Shown piece after piece: positions 50,848 through 59,744 of a stretch of 64,000 bases of DNA (positions are counted from its first letter, which is position 1; each line of letters begins with the position of its first letter). Source of the DNA: Gudongella sp046224405 (GTDB taxonomy: Bacteria; Bacillota; Clostridia; Tissierellales; Tissierellaceae). The notes under the pieces are model-generated. The model ran no database searches. It was not told the DNA's origin and worked only from the letters and a program-made list of their open reading frames with translations. The translations under genes were made by a program, and so were the position numbers. The stretch lies in the NCBI RefSeq assembly GCF_046224405.1, contig NZ_JBJXRK010000001.1:1-64000 (forward strand), in the 5' to 3' direction.

Positions 50848-52023
50848 TCAGTTCCACTCCAAAAGTCTTCTCTCGCCTTCAAGTGCCTGGATTTCGGTTA
50901 TGTCCTGGCTAACTTCAAGCACCCCCCTGTACTGGCCGTCTTCGTTTCTCATGGCAAAGTACTGTATCAGTATCATCCTATCCCTTATTTTTATCCAGAA
51001 GGTGGCAGTATCCCTTTCTCCCCTTCTGAAGGCTTCAACAATCTCCTCCACCACATGGACGCTGTCTGGTGGATGGCACTTGTTCACATCCCGTCCGATT
51101 ATTGCAGGTGACCTTGGGAAGATCCTGTCCTTGGGACGGGTGAAGAACCTTACCTTGTTGTGTTGGTCAACAAAGGTCATGTCGACTGGAAGGGAATCAA
51201 AGATAAGCTTGATCTGGTCAAAGGAAAGCTCTCCCGTCTCTGTCCTGAACCTTCCATCTGACAATTGTTCTTCGGTGCTTTCAATGTATTCCTCCTCCCA
51301 CTCCTTCTGGATGAAGGGGAAGCTGTAATCATAGCTTTGTCGGTGCATCTGGTGCCATTCCTCCTCACTGAGCACCTCACATGCTGCCGGGAAGAGGATT
51401 ATTTCCTCCTTCTTAACTATACCCAGGATTCCAAAAAACAATTCCGCTATGGCGACATTCACCTCATGGTCGTCACTCCCGGGATCCCTAAGCTTCACCA
51501 GAGCATTGTCAACCTGGTCCTTCACCATGTCATGGAGCCCCCACATTATTGTCAGACCTTCAAACCTTGGAAGCTTCTTTTCCAGGTAGGGAAAGAGTAT
51601 GTTTTCCTTCTTGGTGTAGTGGGGATAGAATTCCTTCAGCTCTTCGATTAGAGGTATGAGCTTTTCCCTTCTCATCTGTGAAGTGGGCTCCTTCACTATG
51701 GTCTTGATATGGTCGGTCTTTTTCCTCAAAGCCTGGTTTTCAAGCTCCAGGTCAGTGAGGAAGTTGTCACTTTCAGGTCTCTTCCAGGTATGACTTGTAA
51801 GGCTTTCGTGAAAAACATTTATTATCTTGTCAAGAAATGTTAGAATCTCCTTTTCTGTCATGCCATCCTGAAGAAGTCCGTGGAAAACCTGAAATGCATC
51901 CTGAGGCTTGACGGTGGTGATGTCATCCTTGTACTCCAGATAAAGCTTCCTTCCGTCTTCCTTGCTGTTGAGTCTTCTTATATATTCTTTAAGTCTATCT
52001 ATTTTTCCCGCATCCTGATTCAT
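50848..52023 (-). CDS. DUF438 / hemerythrin-like / PAS protein
   Basis: 391 residues. DUF438 domain about 5-75, hemerythrin HHE domain about 100-250 (HYTKKENILFPYLEKK, MWGLHDMVKDQ, KKEEIILFPAACEVL with the His/Glu ligands of a diiron site), and a PAS domain about 265-380 with LPVDMTFVDQHNKVRFF. A domain set common in anaerobes; possibly a sensor for oxygen or NO. Its start ATG is well placed; no obvious partner nearby. Confidence 0.88.
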   Translation of the reverse strand: MNQDAGKIDRLKEYIRRLNSKEDGRKLYLEYKDDITTVKPQDAFQVFHGLLQDGMTEKEILTFLDKIINVFHESLTSHTWKRPESDNFLTDLELENQALRKKTDHIKTIVKEPTSQMRREKLIPLIEELKEFYPHYTKKENILFPYLEKKLPRFEGLTIMWGLHDMVKDQVDNALVKLRDPGSDDHEVNVAIAELFFGILGIVKKEEIILFPAACEVLSEEEWHQMHRQSYDYSFPFIQKEWEEEYIESTEEQLSDGRFRTETGELSFDQIKLIFDSLPVDMTFVDQHNKVRFFTRPKDRIFPRSPAIIGRDVNKCHPPDSVHVVEEIVEAFRRGERDTATFWIKIRDRMILIQYFAMRNEDGQYRGVLEVSQDITEIQALEGERRLLEWN

Positions 52024-52088
52024 CCAATCGCTCCCTTCAAGGTGATGCTTTAATTATACATTAGAACCTGCTTTGAGGCAAAAAAATA

Positions 52089-52110
52089 ACAGGAGCAACT
52101 AGGCTCCTGT
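52089..52110 (-). terminator. terminator of the RimJ/RimL-type acetyltransferase gene
   Basis: ACAGGAGC / GCTCCTGT with six-base loop, then TATTTTTTTG on the minus strand; overlaps the last codons of the gene. Confidence 0.85.
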
Positions 52111-52653
52111 GGTTTCCAAATTATTCCTGTACTGGTCTCTTGTAATGGAGTAGCAATGCTCGTCGTGGACCCTTCCATCATAGGTTACGGTTGCACGCTT
52201 AAGCACCCCTTCATGGGTCATTCCACACTTTAGTATCACACTTTTTGACCTGTCATTGTGAGGATAATGGTAGGCTGATACCAGGTCAATCTCCAGAACC
52301 TCAAAGGCATAGCTTATGATCCTCCTTGATGCCTCCGTTGCATAGCCAAGGCCCCAGTGCTGGGAGTTCATTACATAGCCCATCATTCTGGCGGATTTGT
52401 TGTCCCTTTTCTTGTCCCTATGTAGACCTATGGACCCGATTACCTTGGAATTCTCCTTGAGCTCAATGGCCCAAATTTCATTGCTCTTGACAAACTTCTT
52501 CAAAAGAAACAGTGATTCATCCTTGTTTCTGTGGTAGTCCCAGCCTGCATCGGGTCCTACCGCAGGGTCTTTCGCGTATTCGTAAAAATCGTTGAGATCG
52601 CTCAATTTGAACCTTCGCAGGAGCAATCTTTCTGTTTGGAGTATGGGCATCAT
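52099..52653 (-). CDS. GNAT acetyltransferase, RimJ/RimL type
   Basis: About 184 residues from the ATG at 52653 (or the adjacent ATG at 52650), which has AGAGG upstream; the longer frame begins in unlikely sequence. Opening PILQTERLLLRRFKLSDLNDFYEYAKD and later GSIGLHRDKKRDNKSARMMGYVM, GYATEASRRIISYAFEVLEIDLVSAYH, NDRSKSVILKCGMTHEGVL follow the RimJ/RimL-like family, which acetylate ribosomal protein N-termini or other substrates. Target unknown. Confidence 0.88.
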   Translation of the reverse strand: MMPILQTERLLLRRFKLSDLNDFYEYAKDPAVGPDAGWDYHRNKDESLFLLKKFVKSNEIWAIELKENSKVIGSIGLHRDKKRDNKSARMMGYVMNSQHWGLGYATEASRRIISYAFEVLEIDLVSAYHYPHNDRSKSVILKCGMTHEGVLKRATVTYDGRVHDEHCYSITRDQYRNNLETTGA

Positions 52654-52734
52654 TTCACCTCTTGCTACTATTTTGTTGCCATATGAACATTGTACCATGT
52701 ATTGTAATATTTTGGAATGTTCTCCTTGTCACCT

Positions 52735-53544
52735 CTATAGGATAATAAGGCTTATTGCCATAACCAGCATACCTGATATGAGGCCCCATATGGCTATATG
52801 GTGTTCTCCATACTTCTGAGCCGTTGGCAGCAGCTCATCCAAGGAAATGTAAACCATGATTCCTGCAACCCCCGCAAAAATGATTCCAAACATCCTCTCA
52901 TCAAAAATACGCATGAGGAGGAAGTATCCCACCAAGGCACCCAATGGCTCCGAAAGGCCTGAAAGGAAGGAATACTTGAATGCCTTTCTCTTGCTTCCTG
53001 TGGCATAGTATATCGGTACTGACACGGCTATACCCTCTGGGATGTTGTGTATTGCAATAGCAATTGCAATTGATATTCCAAGGGAAGGGTCCTGCAATGC
53101 ACTGATAAAGGTTGCAAGGCCTTCAGGAAAATTGTGGATTGCAATTGCAAGGGCTGAGAAGAGTCCCATCCTCATTAGCTCTTCATTCTCTTTAGCACCC
53201 TCCTCCATTTCACCCACATCCCTCATCTCGTGGGGATTCTCTCCTGAGGGTACGAACTTGTCTATTAGTCCAATCAGTGCAATTCCGGCGAAGAAGGCAA
53301 CTGTTGTTACCAGAAGACCTCCTGTCTCCCCGTATATGACCTCCAGTGATTCCCTGGCTTTGGGAAATATCTCAACAAAGGATACGTAAATCATTACACC
53401 TGCTGAAAATCCAAGTGCGGCTGATAGAAATTTCTTGTTGGTCTGCTTTGTATAAAATGCCAGTGCACTTCCGATACCAGTTGACAGACCTGCCAACAGG
53501 GTCAATGTAAAGGCGAAAATAATTGTGCCAGTGCTTGCTTCCAT
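52735..53544 (-). CDS. zupT: ZIP-family divalent metal transporter (ZupT)
   Basis: 269 residues from ATG 53544 (GGAGG upstream six bases). Eight membrane helices; the metal-binding helices IAIHNFPEGLATFISAL and AIAIHNIPEGIAVSVPI carry the paired HxxPE motifs. ZupT imports zinc and other divalent cations. A His-poor cytosolic loop between helices 3 and 4 (about 95-145) has an acidic stretch. Monocistronic. Confidence 0.93.
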   Translation of the reverse strand: MEASTGTIIFAFTLTLLAGLSTGIGSALAFYTKQTNKKFLSAALGFSAGVMIYVSFVEIFPKARESLEVIYGETGGLLVTTVAFFAGIALIGLIDKFVPSGENPHEMRDVGEMEEGAKENEELMRMGLFSALAIAIHNFPEGLATFISALQDPSLGISIAIAIAIHNIPEGIAVSVPIYYATGSKRKAFKYSFLSGLSEPLGALVGYFLLMRIFDERMFGIIFAGVAGIMVYISLDELLPTAQKYGEHHIAIWGLISGMLVMAISLIIL

Positions 53545-53638
53545 AAATGTCCTCCTAATTTGTGTCATTTCTTATATAATAGTCATATATTAGCATAAAA
53601 TCTCAAATAGTCAAATTCCAGGTTAGAAAGTTGTCGGA

Positions 53639-55423
53639 TTAGGTTTTATCTTCATCCTCCTCCATCTCCCTTACAACCTCCACAAATACATGTGCAAGGT
53701 CAGGGTCAAACTGGGTGCCTGCATTTCTCTCAATTTCCTTCAAGGCCTCTTCCTCCGGCAGCTTTCTCTTGTATGGACGTTCCGTTATCATGGCATCATA
53801 GGAATCAATGATGGAGACTATCCTTGAAAGAACCGGTATTTCGTCGTACTTCAAACCATCCGGGTAGCCTGTTCCATCCCAACGTTCATGATGGGACAGG
53901 ATGTAGTCCGATATGGCCGCAAGCTCAAGCGATGCCATGGCAATCCTGTAGCCCATTTCAGGGTGCTTTCTTATTATCTCCCATTCCTCCTCCGTAAGGG
54001 GCTCCTCCTTGTTGAGGAGCTCAGTATCAATTGTGATTTTTCCTATGTCATGTATTGAAACAAGGGTTTGGAGCTTATCAAGCATTTCATCGTTGAATTC
54101 CAGCCTCTTGCCCATTTTTCTGGCAACCTTCTCCATATTTGTAAGGTTCTCCTCGTTTTCCTCCCCACGTCTGAGAAGTGAATTCCTTATGGACTTAATG
54201 ATTGTACCGTGGGTGCTCTTGTGGTCAAAAAGCTTGTTTCTGTACATGTGGTCCTCCGCCAGCTTGATGGTTTCGGAAAGCTCCTCCTCCATCCCTTCCT
54301 TGGTTGCATACCCAAGGGAAATGCTTATCTGCACGGGAGAATCCTTGTTGAGCTGGTTGATCAGCTCACCTTCCTGTCCAATCCTCTTGACTATCATCCT
54401 GGCAATGTCCAGGGTTGTATTTGGCAGCAGGATTACAAACTCATCTCCACCTGTCCTGGCCAGAACATCGGTGCTTCTGATTGATTCCTTGAGGAGCTCT
54501 GCGGTTTTAATAATGAGCTGGTCCCCGTACTCGTGACCAAAGGCATCGTTTATAAGCTTAAGTCCGTTTATGTCCCCAACGATTACCGAAAGCGGAAGTG
54601 ATTCCTCCCTGTTTATCTGGTCTATGGTGTGGTTGTAATATCTTCTGTTGTAGACTCCCGTCATTGCATCGTAGTAGGTCAGGTAGTTTATCCTCTCCTC
54701 CCTCTCCTTCTGCTGGGTGATATCAACCACCATTCCCTCAAGGACAGTGAGGTTCCCTTCCTTGTCCAAGACAGGCTGGCCCTGTTCATAGACCCATTTT
54801 TTCTGACCTGCGGCTGTGATTATTTCGTACTCGGTCCGTACCATCCTTCCATCGGCGACGGCTTCCTCCCAGTGCCTCCAAATTTCATCCCTGTACTTCT
54901 CATCTATGATCTCATTGTAGGATATTTCCTTGTTTTCTATGAGGCTGTCAACATCATAGCCTGTAAGCTCCTTGCATCCCTCTGAGACATACTCCATTGT
55001 CCAGTGCCTGTCAAATCTGCAGCGGTAAACCATCCCAGGAAGACTCTCAAGGAGGTTTAGCCTGGTCCTTTCGGACTTTCTGAAGTTGTCAAGATACCCT
55101 GCCCTTTCGCTGAAGGTTATGGCCAGGATACCGTCTCCAAGGTCAATGACCTTGATGTTGAAGTAGAATGAATTGCTAAATATTATGCCTTCAACCTCTC
55201 CATCATCCATTACCGAGGACACAGCCTCACCCAGCTGCTGGGTTATGCTCTCCTCAAGGACTTCAACTATCCTTTTTCCAGCTATGTCGCCCTCCAAATG
55301 AAGATAGTCTAGAAGGAGCTGGTTATAATTCTGCACAACCAACTCCTCAAAGGAGGTCTCCCCCTTGAGGATCAGGTATCCCAATGGTGACTTGCTCATT
55401 AATTTGTGGTATATGCTGTTCAT
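53639..55423 (-). CDS. PAS-GGDEF-HD-GYP c-di-GMP metabolism protein
   Basis: 594 residues from ATG 55423 (GAGGTG upstream). An N-terminal sensory region (about 5-110), a PAS domain (about 115-235), GGDEF with intact ARTGGDEFVILL, and HD-GYP with VHDIGKI and HHERWDGTGYPDGL. It could both make and break c-di-GMP. No membrane helices, so soluble. With the riboswitch at 32.4 kb it makes the pilus operon a likely target. No Inhibitory RxxD site is evident before GGDEF. Monocistronic. Confidence 0.93.
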   Translation of the reverse strand: MNSIYHKLMSKSPLGYLILKGETSFEELVVQNYNQLLLDYLHLEGDIAGKRIVEVLEESITQQLGEAVSSVMDDGEVEGIIFSNSFYFNIKVIDLGDGILAITFSERAGYLDNFRKSERTRLNLLESLPGMVYRCRFDRHWTMEYVSEGCKELTGYDVDSLIENKEISYNEIIDEKYRDEIWRHWEEAVADGRMVRTEYEIITAAGQKKWVYEQGQPVLDKEGNLTVLEGMVVDITQQKEREERINYLTYYDAMTGVYNRRYYNHTIDQINREESLPLSVIVGDINGLKLINDAFGHEYGDQLIIKTAELLKESIRSTDVLARTGGDEFVILLPNTTLDIARMIVKRIGQEGELINQLNKDSPVQISISLGYATKEGMEEELSETIKLAEDHMYRNKLFDHKSTHGTIIKSIRNSLLRRGEENEENLTNMEKVARKMGKRLEFNDEMLDKLQTLVSIHDIGKITIDTELLNKEEPLTEEEWEIIRKHPEMGYRIAMASLELAAISDYILSHHERWDGTGYPDGLKYDEIPVLSRIVSIIDSYDAMITERPYKRKLPEEEALKEIERNAGTQFDPDLAHVFVEVVREMEEDEDKT

Positions 55424-55598
55424 AAGGCACCTCTTCCCCTTCATAACGGTTGTTGTCTTTATACCCCTTTAAGGAAGCAAGTATTACAGGAATGTAAAAT
55501 TGTTCAGTCAATATTGATGTGTTTTTGTCAATCACCCCTTTCACATTATTTTCACCTGAGTGTAACAATTTTGCAATGAATTGGATTATCTTTTGTGG

Positions 55599-55604
55599 TA
55601 TACT
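55599..55604 (+). promoter_or_regulatory. -10 region of prsA
   Basis: TTTTGTGG followed by TATACT, about 32 bases before the start codon. The -35 region is not clear. Confidence 0.45.
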
Positions 55605-55635
55605 AACATAGATACTTAAAGGGAGGAGACTTAAA

Positions 55636-56538
55636 ATGAATTTAACAAAGGGAAAAAACGGCAGAAAAATAATATTGCTTATGCTGGTACTTGCGCTTGG
55701 GGTGTTTGCTGGAGCCTGCGAAAAGGCTGAGGAGCCAAGCGAGGTTGAGGTTGTTGCTAAAATCAACGATGTTGAGATCACCAAGGACGAATTCTACAGC
55801 TACCTGCTCCAGCAGAACGGACCTGAGGTTCTGGAGGCATTGATTCTTGAGAAGATGATCATGATGGAGATGGAGGCCAATGATATCGAGGTCTCTGATG
55901 AGGCCCTCCAGGAGGAACTGAACGAGATGAAGAACTCCTATGGTGGAGAGGAAGCCTTCCAAGAGGCAATTCAATACTACGGCTTCACGGAAGCGTCTGT
56001 TATGAACAATATCAAGCTTAATCTTGGAATTGAGGCATTGATGGAGCCATACATCGATATTACAGAGGATGAGGTGCTGCAGTACTTCATTCAGAACAAG
56101 GAGGAATTCGATACCTCTGAGCAGGTAAACGCCAGTCATATACTTGTGGATACTGAAGAGGAGGCAAGGGACATCAAGCAGCAGCTGGACGACGGTGGAG
56201 ATTTTGCGGAGCTTGCAGCCGAGTACTCAAAGGATGCTTCAAATGCCCAGCAGGGAGGAGCCCTTGGCTTCTTTGGGAAGGGTCGAATGGTGGCACCGTT
56301 TGAAGAGGCAGCCTTCGGTATGGAGCCTGGAGAAATTAGCGATCCGGTCCAGACTGATTTTGGATTTCATATAATAAGGGTTGAGGACAAAACTGAAGCC
56401 CAGGAGACAAAGCTTGAGGATGTTTCCGATGAGATCAAGGATATCCTTAAGCAGGAGAAAATGAACTCTGCTTACTCTGTATGGTATGAGGATGTTCAGG
56501 AGAAATACAAGGTTGAGAACTTTATTCTAAACAACTAG
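55636..56538 (+). CDS. prsA: PrsA-type foldase lipoprotein (parvulin)
   Basis: 300 residues. Lipobox VFAGAC with Cys 28, SurA-like N-terminal segment, PpiC domain about 160-250 with NASHILVDTEEEARDI, GGALGFFGKGRMVAPFEEAAF and FGFHIIRV. PrsA folds exported proteins on the outer face of the membrane. GGAGGAG upstream of the start. Related in domain to the cytoplasmic parvulin at 16.8 kb. Confidence 0.95.
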   Translation: MNLTKGKNGRKIILLMLVLALGVFAGACEKAEEPSEVEVVAKINDVEITKDEFYSYLLQQNGPEVLEALILEKMIMMEMEANDIEVSDEALQEELNEMKNSYGGEEAFQEAIQYYGFTEASVMNNIKLNLGIEALMEPYIDITEDEVLQYFIQNKEEFDTSEQVNASHILVDTEEEARDIKQQLDDGGDFAELAAEYSKDASNAQQGGALGFFGKGRMVAPFEEAAFGMEPGEISDPVQTDFGFHIIRVEDKTEAQETKLEDVSDEIKDILKQEKMNSAYSVWYEDVQEKYKVENFILNN

Positions 56539-56543
56539 AGGAC

Positions 56544-56577
56544 AAAAAATCTGGATGCCAGGCATCCAGATTTTTTT
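56544..56577. terminator. terminator of prsA (bidirectional)
   Basis: AAATCTGGATGCC / GGCATCCAGATTT with a one-to-three base loop, then a T-run on the plus strand and an A-run on the other side for the convergent acetyltransferase gene. Confidence 0.9.
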
Positions 56578-56586
56578 ATGCTATTC

Positions 56587-57138
56587 TTATTTGTTTTTGT
56601 TTCTCTCAAGGAATCCTGCAAGGTCAAGCTCCATTGTAAACCTGTCCTCTCCCTTGCCGTACTCATCCTTTGAGTACAGGATTGACTTGAATCCAATTTT
56701 GTCCCTGTAAAGCCTGATTGCAGGCTCGTTGTCCACATCCACTGTAAGGCTCATCTTGTCAAATCCCTGATCCAAAAGGTCCTCTGCAATAATCTTGAGG
56801 AATTCAAATCCAAGACCCAGGCTCTGATAGTCCTCTGAAATTGCATAGTCAAACAAGTATGCCTTGTAGAAATCCTCCCAGTCTCTCATAAGTATTGCAA
56901 GTCCAACTATCTGATGCTTGCCTTCCTCAGTTAGTATATAGACGTTTCCGTGTCTGATCTGTGGAACAAGTCCCCACTGGTCCATTCCCAGATCTCCAAA
57001 TATATCCAGTCCAAATTCAACCATGTTCCTCAGGAGCTTAAGGTTGAAGTCCTGTACAAGATACACCTTCAGATTATCCACACCTTCAATATTCTTTACC
57101 ACCTTATGTGGTAGACCTTTTACCTCTTCTAATTGCAT
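56587..57138 (-). CDS. GNAT acetyltransferase
   Basis: 183 residues. GNAT core around 85-165: VYILTEEGKHQIVGLAILM, FDYAISEDYQSLGLGFEFLK (acetyl-CoA-binding region), and FDKMSLTVDVDNEPAIRLY. The N-terminal 70 residues are not recognisable. Substrate unknown. Shares a terminator with prsA. Confidence 0.85.
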   Translation of the reverse strand: MQLEEVKGLPHKVVKNIEGVDNLKVYLVQDFNLKLLRNMVEFGLDIFGDLGMDQWGLVPQIRHGNVYILTEEGKHQIVGLAILMRDWEDFYKAYLFDYAISEDYQSLGLGFEFLKIIAEDLLDQGFDKMSLTVDVDNEPAIRLYRDKIGFKSILYSKDEYGKGEDRFTMELDLAGFLERNKNK

Positions 57139-57302
57139 AATCCATCTCCTTTACTTTTTTATGTAAACATTATACCCAAAAACCTCCCTCTTCAACGACT
57201 TTTTTGTGATTTAGCCAATGGCAGCACATTGTCCTATCACTATATTGCACAAAAGCCATCAAAAGTATATAATTACAAAAGAAACCTTTAAGGAGAGTGA
57301 AA

Positions 57303-58811
57303 ATGGAATTCAAGGATAAGATAACGAGAATGATGCAGATATTGAAAATCACCAACTCCCAGTTGGCCCAACGGCTGGATGTGGATATGTCCCTTGTAAG
57401 CCGCTGGAGAACCGGAAACCGCCTTCCATCACAGCGTGGGGACCATATGGAGCAGATTGCAGATTACCTGATGGAGTGCGCCTTCAAGAAGGACCTGCTG
57501 GATGAGTTTACAGAGCTTCTGGGTCTCTCGGCAGATGCACACAGAAGCGATCACGTATACCTGAGGTCCCATCTTCTGAACTGGCTGCAGGATGACAAGT
57601 ACCAGGACAATTCACCCTTTATCAGGGACTTTATCGACAAGGTTGAGTTCTTCACTGGGAGCTCTGAGTTTAACCCTTCACACCACAGGCTACATAGCCC
57701 TCCTGAATATTCCATTGAGGATATTTATGTAGGAACCGATGGCAAGCGTGAGGCCATGAAGAGATTTCTTCACCAGATATCCCTTTCAGAGGAAATCCTT
57801 GATATTTTCTTTTACAGTGATGAGCCCCTTGAATGGATTACAGACGATATAGACTTCTATTTCATCTTTAATGGAATGCTCTCTGATGCTCTGGCCAAGG
57901 GCCATAGGCTAAACATAATCCAGCCGTACTACAGGGAATTCAGGAGCATAATGGAGTCCATTGAAAGATGGCTTCCTGTCTATCTTTCTGGACAGATACA
58001 AACATATTATTACCATGAGGAGATAAAAACCATTTTTGGAAACACTGTGGCTGTTGCAGGAGATGTTGCAGCCTTAAAGTCAGCCTCCATAAGGTCAAAC
58101 TCCCAGAACAGCATTAACTTTTATGTTACTGATGAAAAAATTGTCCATTCCATCAAGGAAAATCTGTTGAGCTTTATAGGGGAATGCGACCCTATGATGA
58201 ATATCTTTGGCTTCCATAACCTAAAGGAGCTTATTGACTATCTGCTGAAGCAGGGTGACAATCCCGGCGACCTGATAGCCCTTCACCAGACCTTGAGTAC
58301 AATGACCGTTCCAATGGAATTTCTCCATATGCTTTCTGACTCAAAGGACCTGCACAATACCCATATAAAAAGAACAGGACTCCTGAAGGATAACCTTGAA
58401 AAGTACAAATACATTGAAATATTCTCACTGCCTACACTGGAGGAGCTTGACAGTGGCACTGTACAGGTTGAACTGTCAAACCACCTTTCAACTGGGGCTG
58501 TCTACTATGACAGGAATACCTTCAGGCTTCATCTGGAGAATGTAATCCACTGGCTGGAGACCTATGAAAACTTCAGCGTTATAGTTCTGGATAAGCTGTT
58601 TCTCAAGGATGTTAGAATAACTGTCAAGAAGGACAGGGCAGCAATTCTTTACAAGATAACCCCTTCCCCCTTTGCCTTGGCCTTTGACAACAAGGACATC
58701 ATTGAAGCCTTCTACTCATACATCGTTTCGGTTATCAATGAATCAGATCAAAAGACCTTGGACAGAAACCTTTCAATAGAAAAATTAAAGGACTACCTGA
58801 ATAAGATTTAA
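57303..58811 (+). CDS. XRE-type HTH protein with a large unknown C-terminal region
   Basis: 502 residues from ATG 57303 (AAGGAG seven bases upstream). An N-terminal helix-turn-helix (about 5-55: NSQLAQRLDVDMSLVSRWRTGNRLP) is followed by about 440 residues without a recognised domain: helical, no membrane segment, no catalytic motif, several acidic and aromatic stretches. A putative sensor or partner-binding regulator. Followed at 157 bases by the transposase-like gene. Not recognised as a known family here. Confidence 0.7.
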   Translation: MEFKDKITRMMQILKITNSQLAQRLDVDMSLVSRWRTGNRLPSQRGDHMEQIADYLMECAFKKDLLDEFTELLGLSADAHRSDHVYLRSHLLNWLQDDKYQDNSPFIRDFIDKVEFFTGSSEFNPSHHRLHSPPEYSIEDIYVGTDGKREAMKRFLHQISLSEEILDIFFYSDEPLEWITDDIDFYFIFNGMLSDALAKGHRLNIIQPYYREFRSIMESIERWLPVYLSGQIQTYYYHEEIKTIFGNTVAVAGDVAALKSASIRSNSQNSINFYVTDEKIVHSIKENLLSFIGECDPMMNIFGFHNLKELIDYLLKQGDNPGDLIALHQTLSTMTVPMEFLHMLSDSKDLHNTHIKRTGLLKDNLEKYKYIEIFSLPTLEELDSGTVQVELSNHLSTGAVYYDRNTFRLHLENVIHWLETYENFSVIVLDKLFLKDVRITVKKDRAAILYKITPSPFALAFDNKDIIEAFYSYIVSVINESDQKTLDRNLSIEKLKDYLNKI

Positions 58812-58817
58812 CCATTT

Positions 58818-58874
58818 AAAGCCTGCAAAGCATCTAGGAATTGGACATATTCCATGATTCTGACTGCAGGCTTT
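58818..58874. repeat. 57-base palindromic element
   Basis: Outer arms AAAGCCTGCA / TGCAGGCTTT enclose an inner GGAAT / ATTCC hairpin. It follows the HTH gene by a few bases and precedes the promoter of the transposase-like gene. It may be the terminator of the HTH gene or an extragenic palindrome linked with the transposase relative; no second copy was found in the window. Confidence 0.5.
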
Positions 58875-58918
58875 GCCATTGGCTCTAAATTTAAATCTGA
58901 AAAAATCAGGGACGGTAC

Positions 58919-58948
58919 TTGACATTAGATACCCCCCTGGTGTATAAT
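58919..58948 (+). promoter_or_regulatory. consensus promoter of the transposase-like gene
   Basis: TTGACA, 18 bases, TATAAT, 22 bases upstream of the start codon. Confidence 0.75.
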
Positions 58949-58969
58949 TGCTTCTGGAGGTCGAAACAG

Positions 58970-59686
58970 ATGCCAAGACAAGCCCGTATTAAGGATAACT
59001 ACGGTATTTACTACATCCATCAAACTAGAGGTCCTGGTCGACCTATTTTTCAGTGTGATGATGACAGGGAAAAGTTTCTAAGCATTTTGGATGCTGTAAG
59101 GAATAAATTCAATATAATTGTATACGCCTATTGCATCGCCCACGATGAAGAGTATCATCTCATAGTCAATGCAAACGGCTCGGATATTTCAAATGTCATG
59201 AAGGCAATCAACATATCCTATGCAATTTATGTTGATTTTCCTGAAAAGCTGTTCAAGGACAGATACAGGAGCAGAATCATTGAGGATCATGGATCCTTGA
59301 TGGAGTCCATTTACAGTATTCACAGCAGAAAGGAAAATTCCCCGGAGCTTTTCAACAGTACATGCTTCTACAATGAGGTCGGTCTTTTTCAGACAGGTCT
59401 GCTAAAAAAGGATGATATTCGGATACTTAAGAACCACTCCATATTCAGCGAGGGTCTGAGAGAGTGCACCAACTGTATCACAACTGTGGAAGAGGCAAAG
59501 CTGAGAATTGGTCAGATTCTGAATAATAGGGGAATCACACATGAGGAGCTCCTTAAGGACAAGGATGAAAGGAACAGGATGATCCTTCAGCTAAGAAGAG
59601 AATCAACCCTGTCCCTGAAGCAGATTGGAGACCTAATGGGAGGGCTTTCCGAGTCAACTGTATCAAAAATAATAAGCAATCATTGA
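58970..59686 (+). CDS. REP-type (RAYT/Y1) transposase relative with a decayed HUH motif
   Basis: 238 residues from ATG 58970 (GGAGG nine bases upstream). N-terminus MPRQARIKDNYGIYYIHQTRGPGRPIF and AYCIAHDEEYHLIV align with Y1-transposase/RAYT proteins, where NHxH provides the HUH metal ligands; here the first His is replaced (EYH). A candidate Tyr is in SIYSIHS but the following NP-motif is gone. The C-terminus holds an HTH LSLKQIGDLMGGLSESTVSKII. Strong promoter and ribosome binding site suggest it is expressed. Probably a domesticated DNA-binding protein; inference. Confidence 0.8.
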   Translation: MPRQARIKDNYGIYYIHQTRGPGRPIFQCDDDREKFLSILDAVRNKFNIIVYAYCIAHDEEYHLIVNANGSDISNVMKAINISYAIYVDFPEKLFKDRYRSRIIEDHGSLMESIYSIHSRKENSPELFNSTCFYNEVGLFQTGLLKKDDIRILKNHSIFSEGLRECTNCITTVEEAKLRIGQILNNRGITHEELLKDKDERNRMILQLRRESTLSLKQIGDLMGGLSESTVSKIISNH

Positions 59687-59744
59687 TTTTTTTGCTGAAT
59701 GATCAAGAACAGTCCCATAATAATAAGCGGAGGTGCATTTAATC

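Noticed and set aside
58818..59700. An intact IS200-like insertion sequence
   Set aside because: The catalytic motif is decayed and no matching ends were found on the right side.
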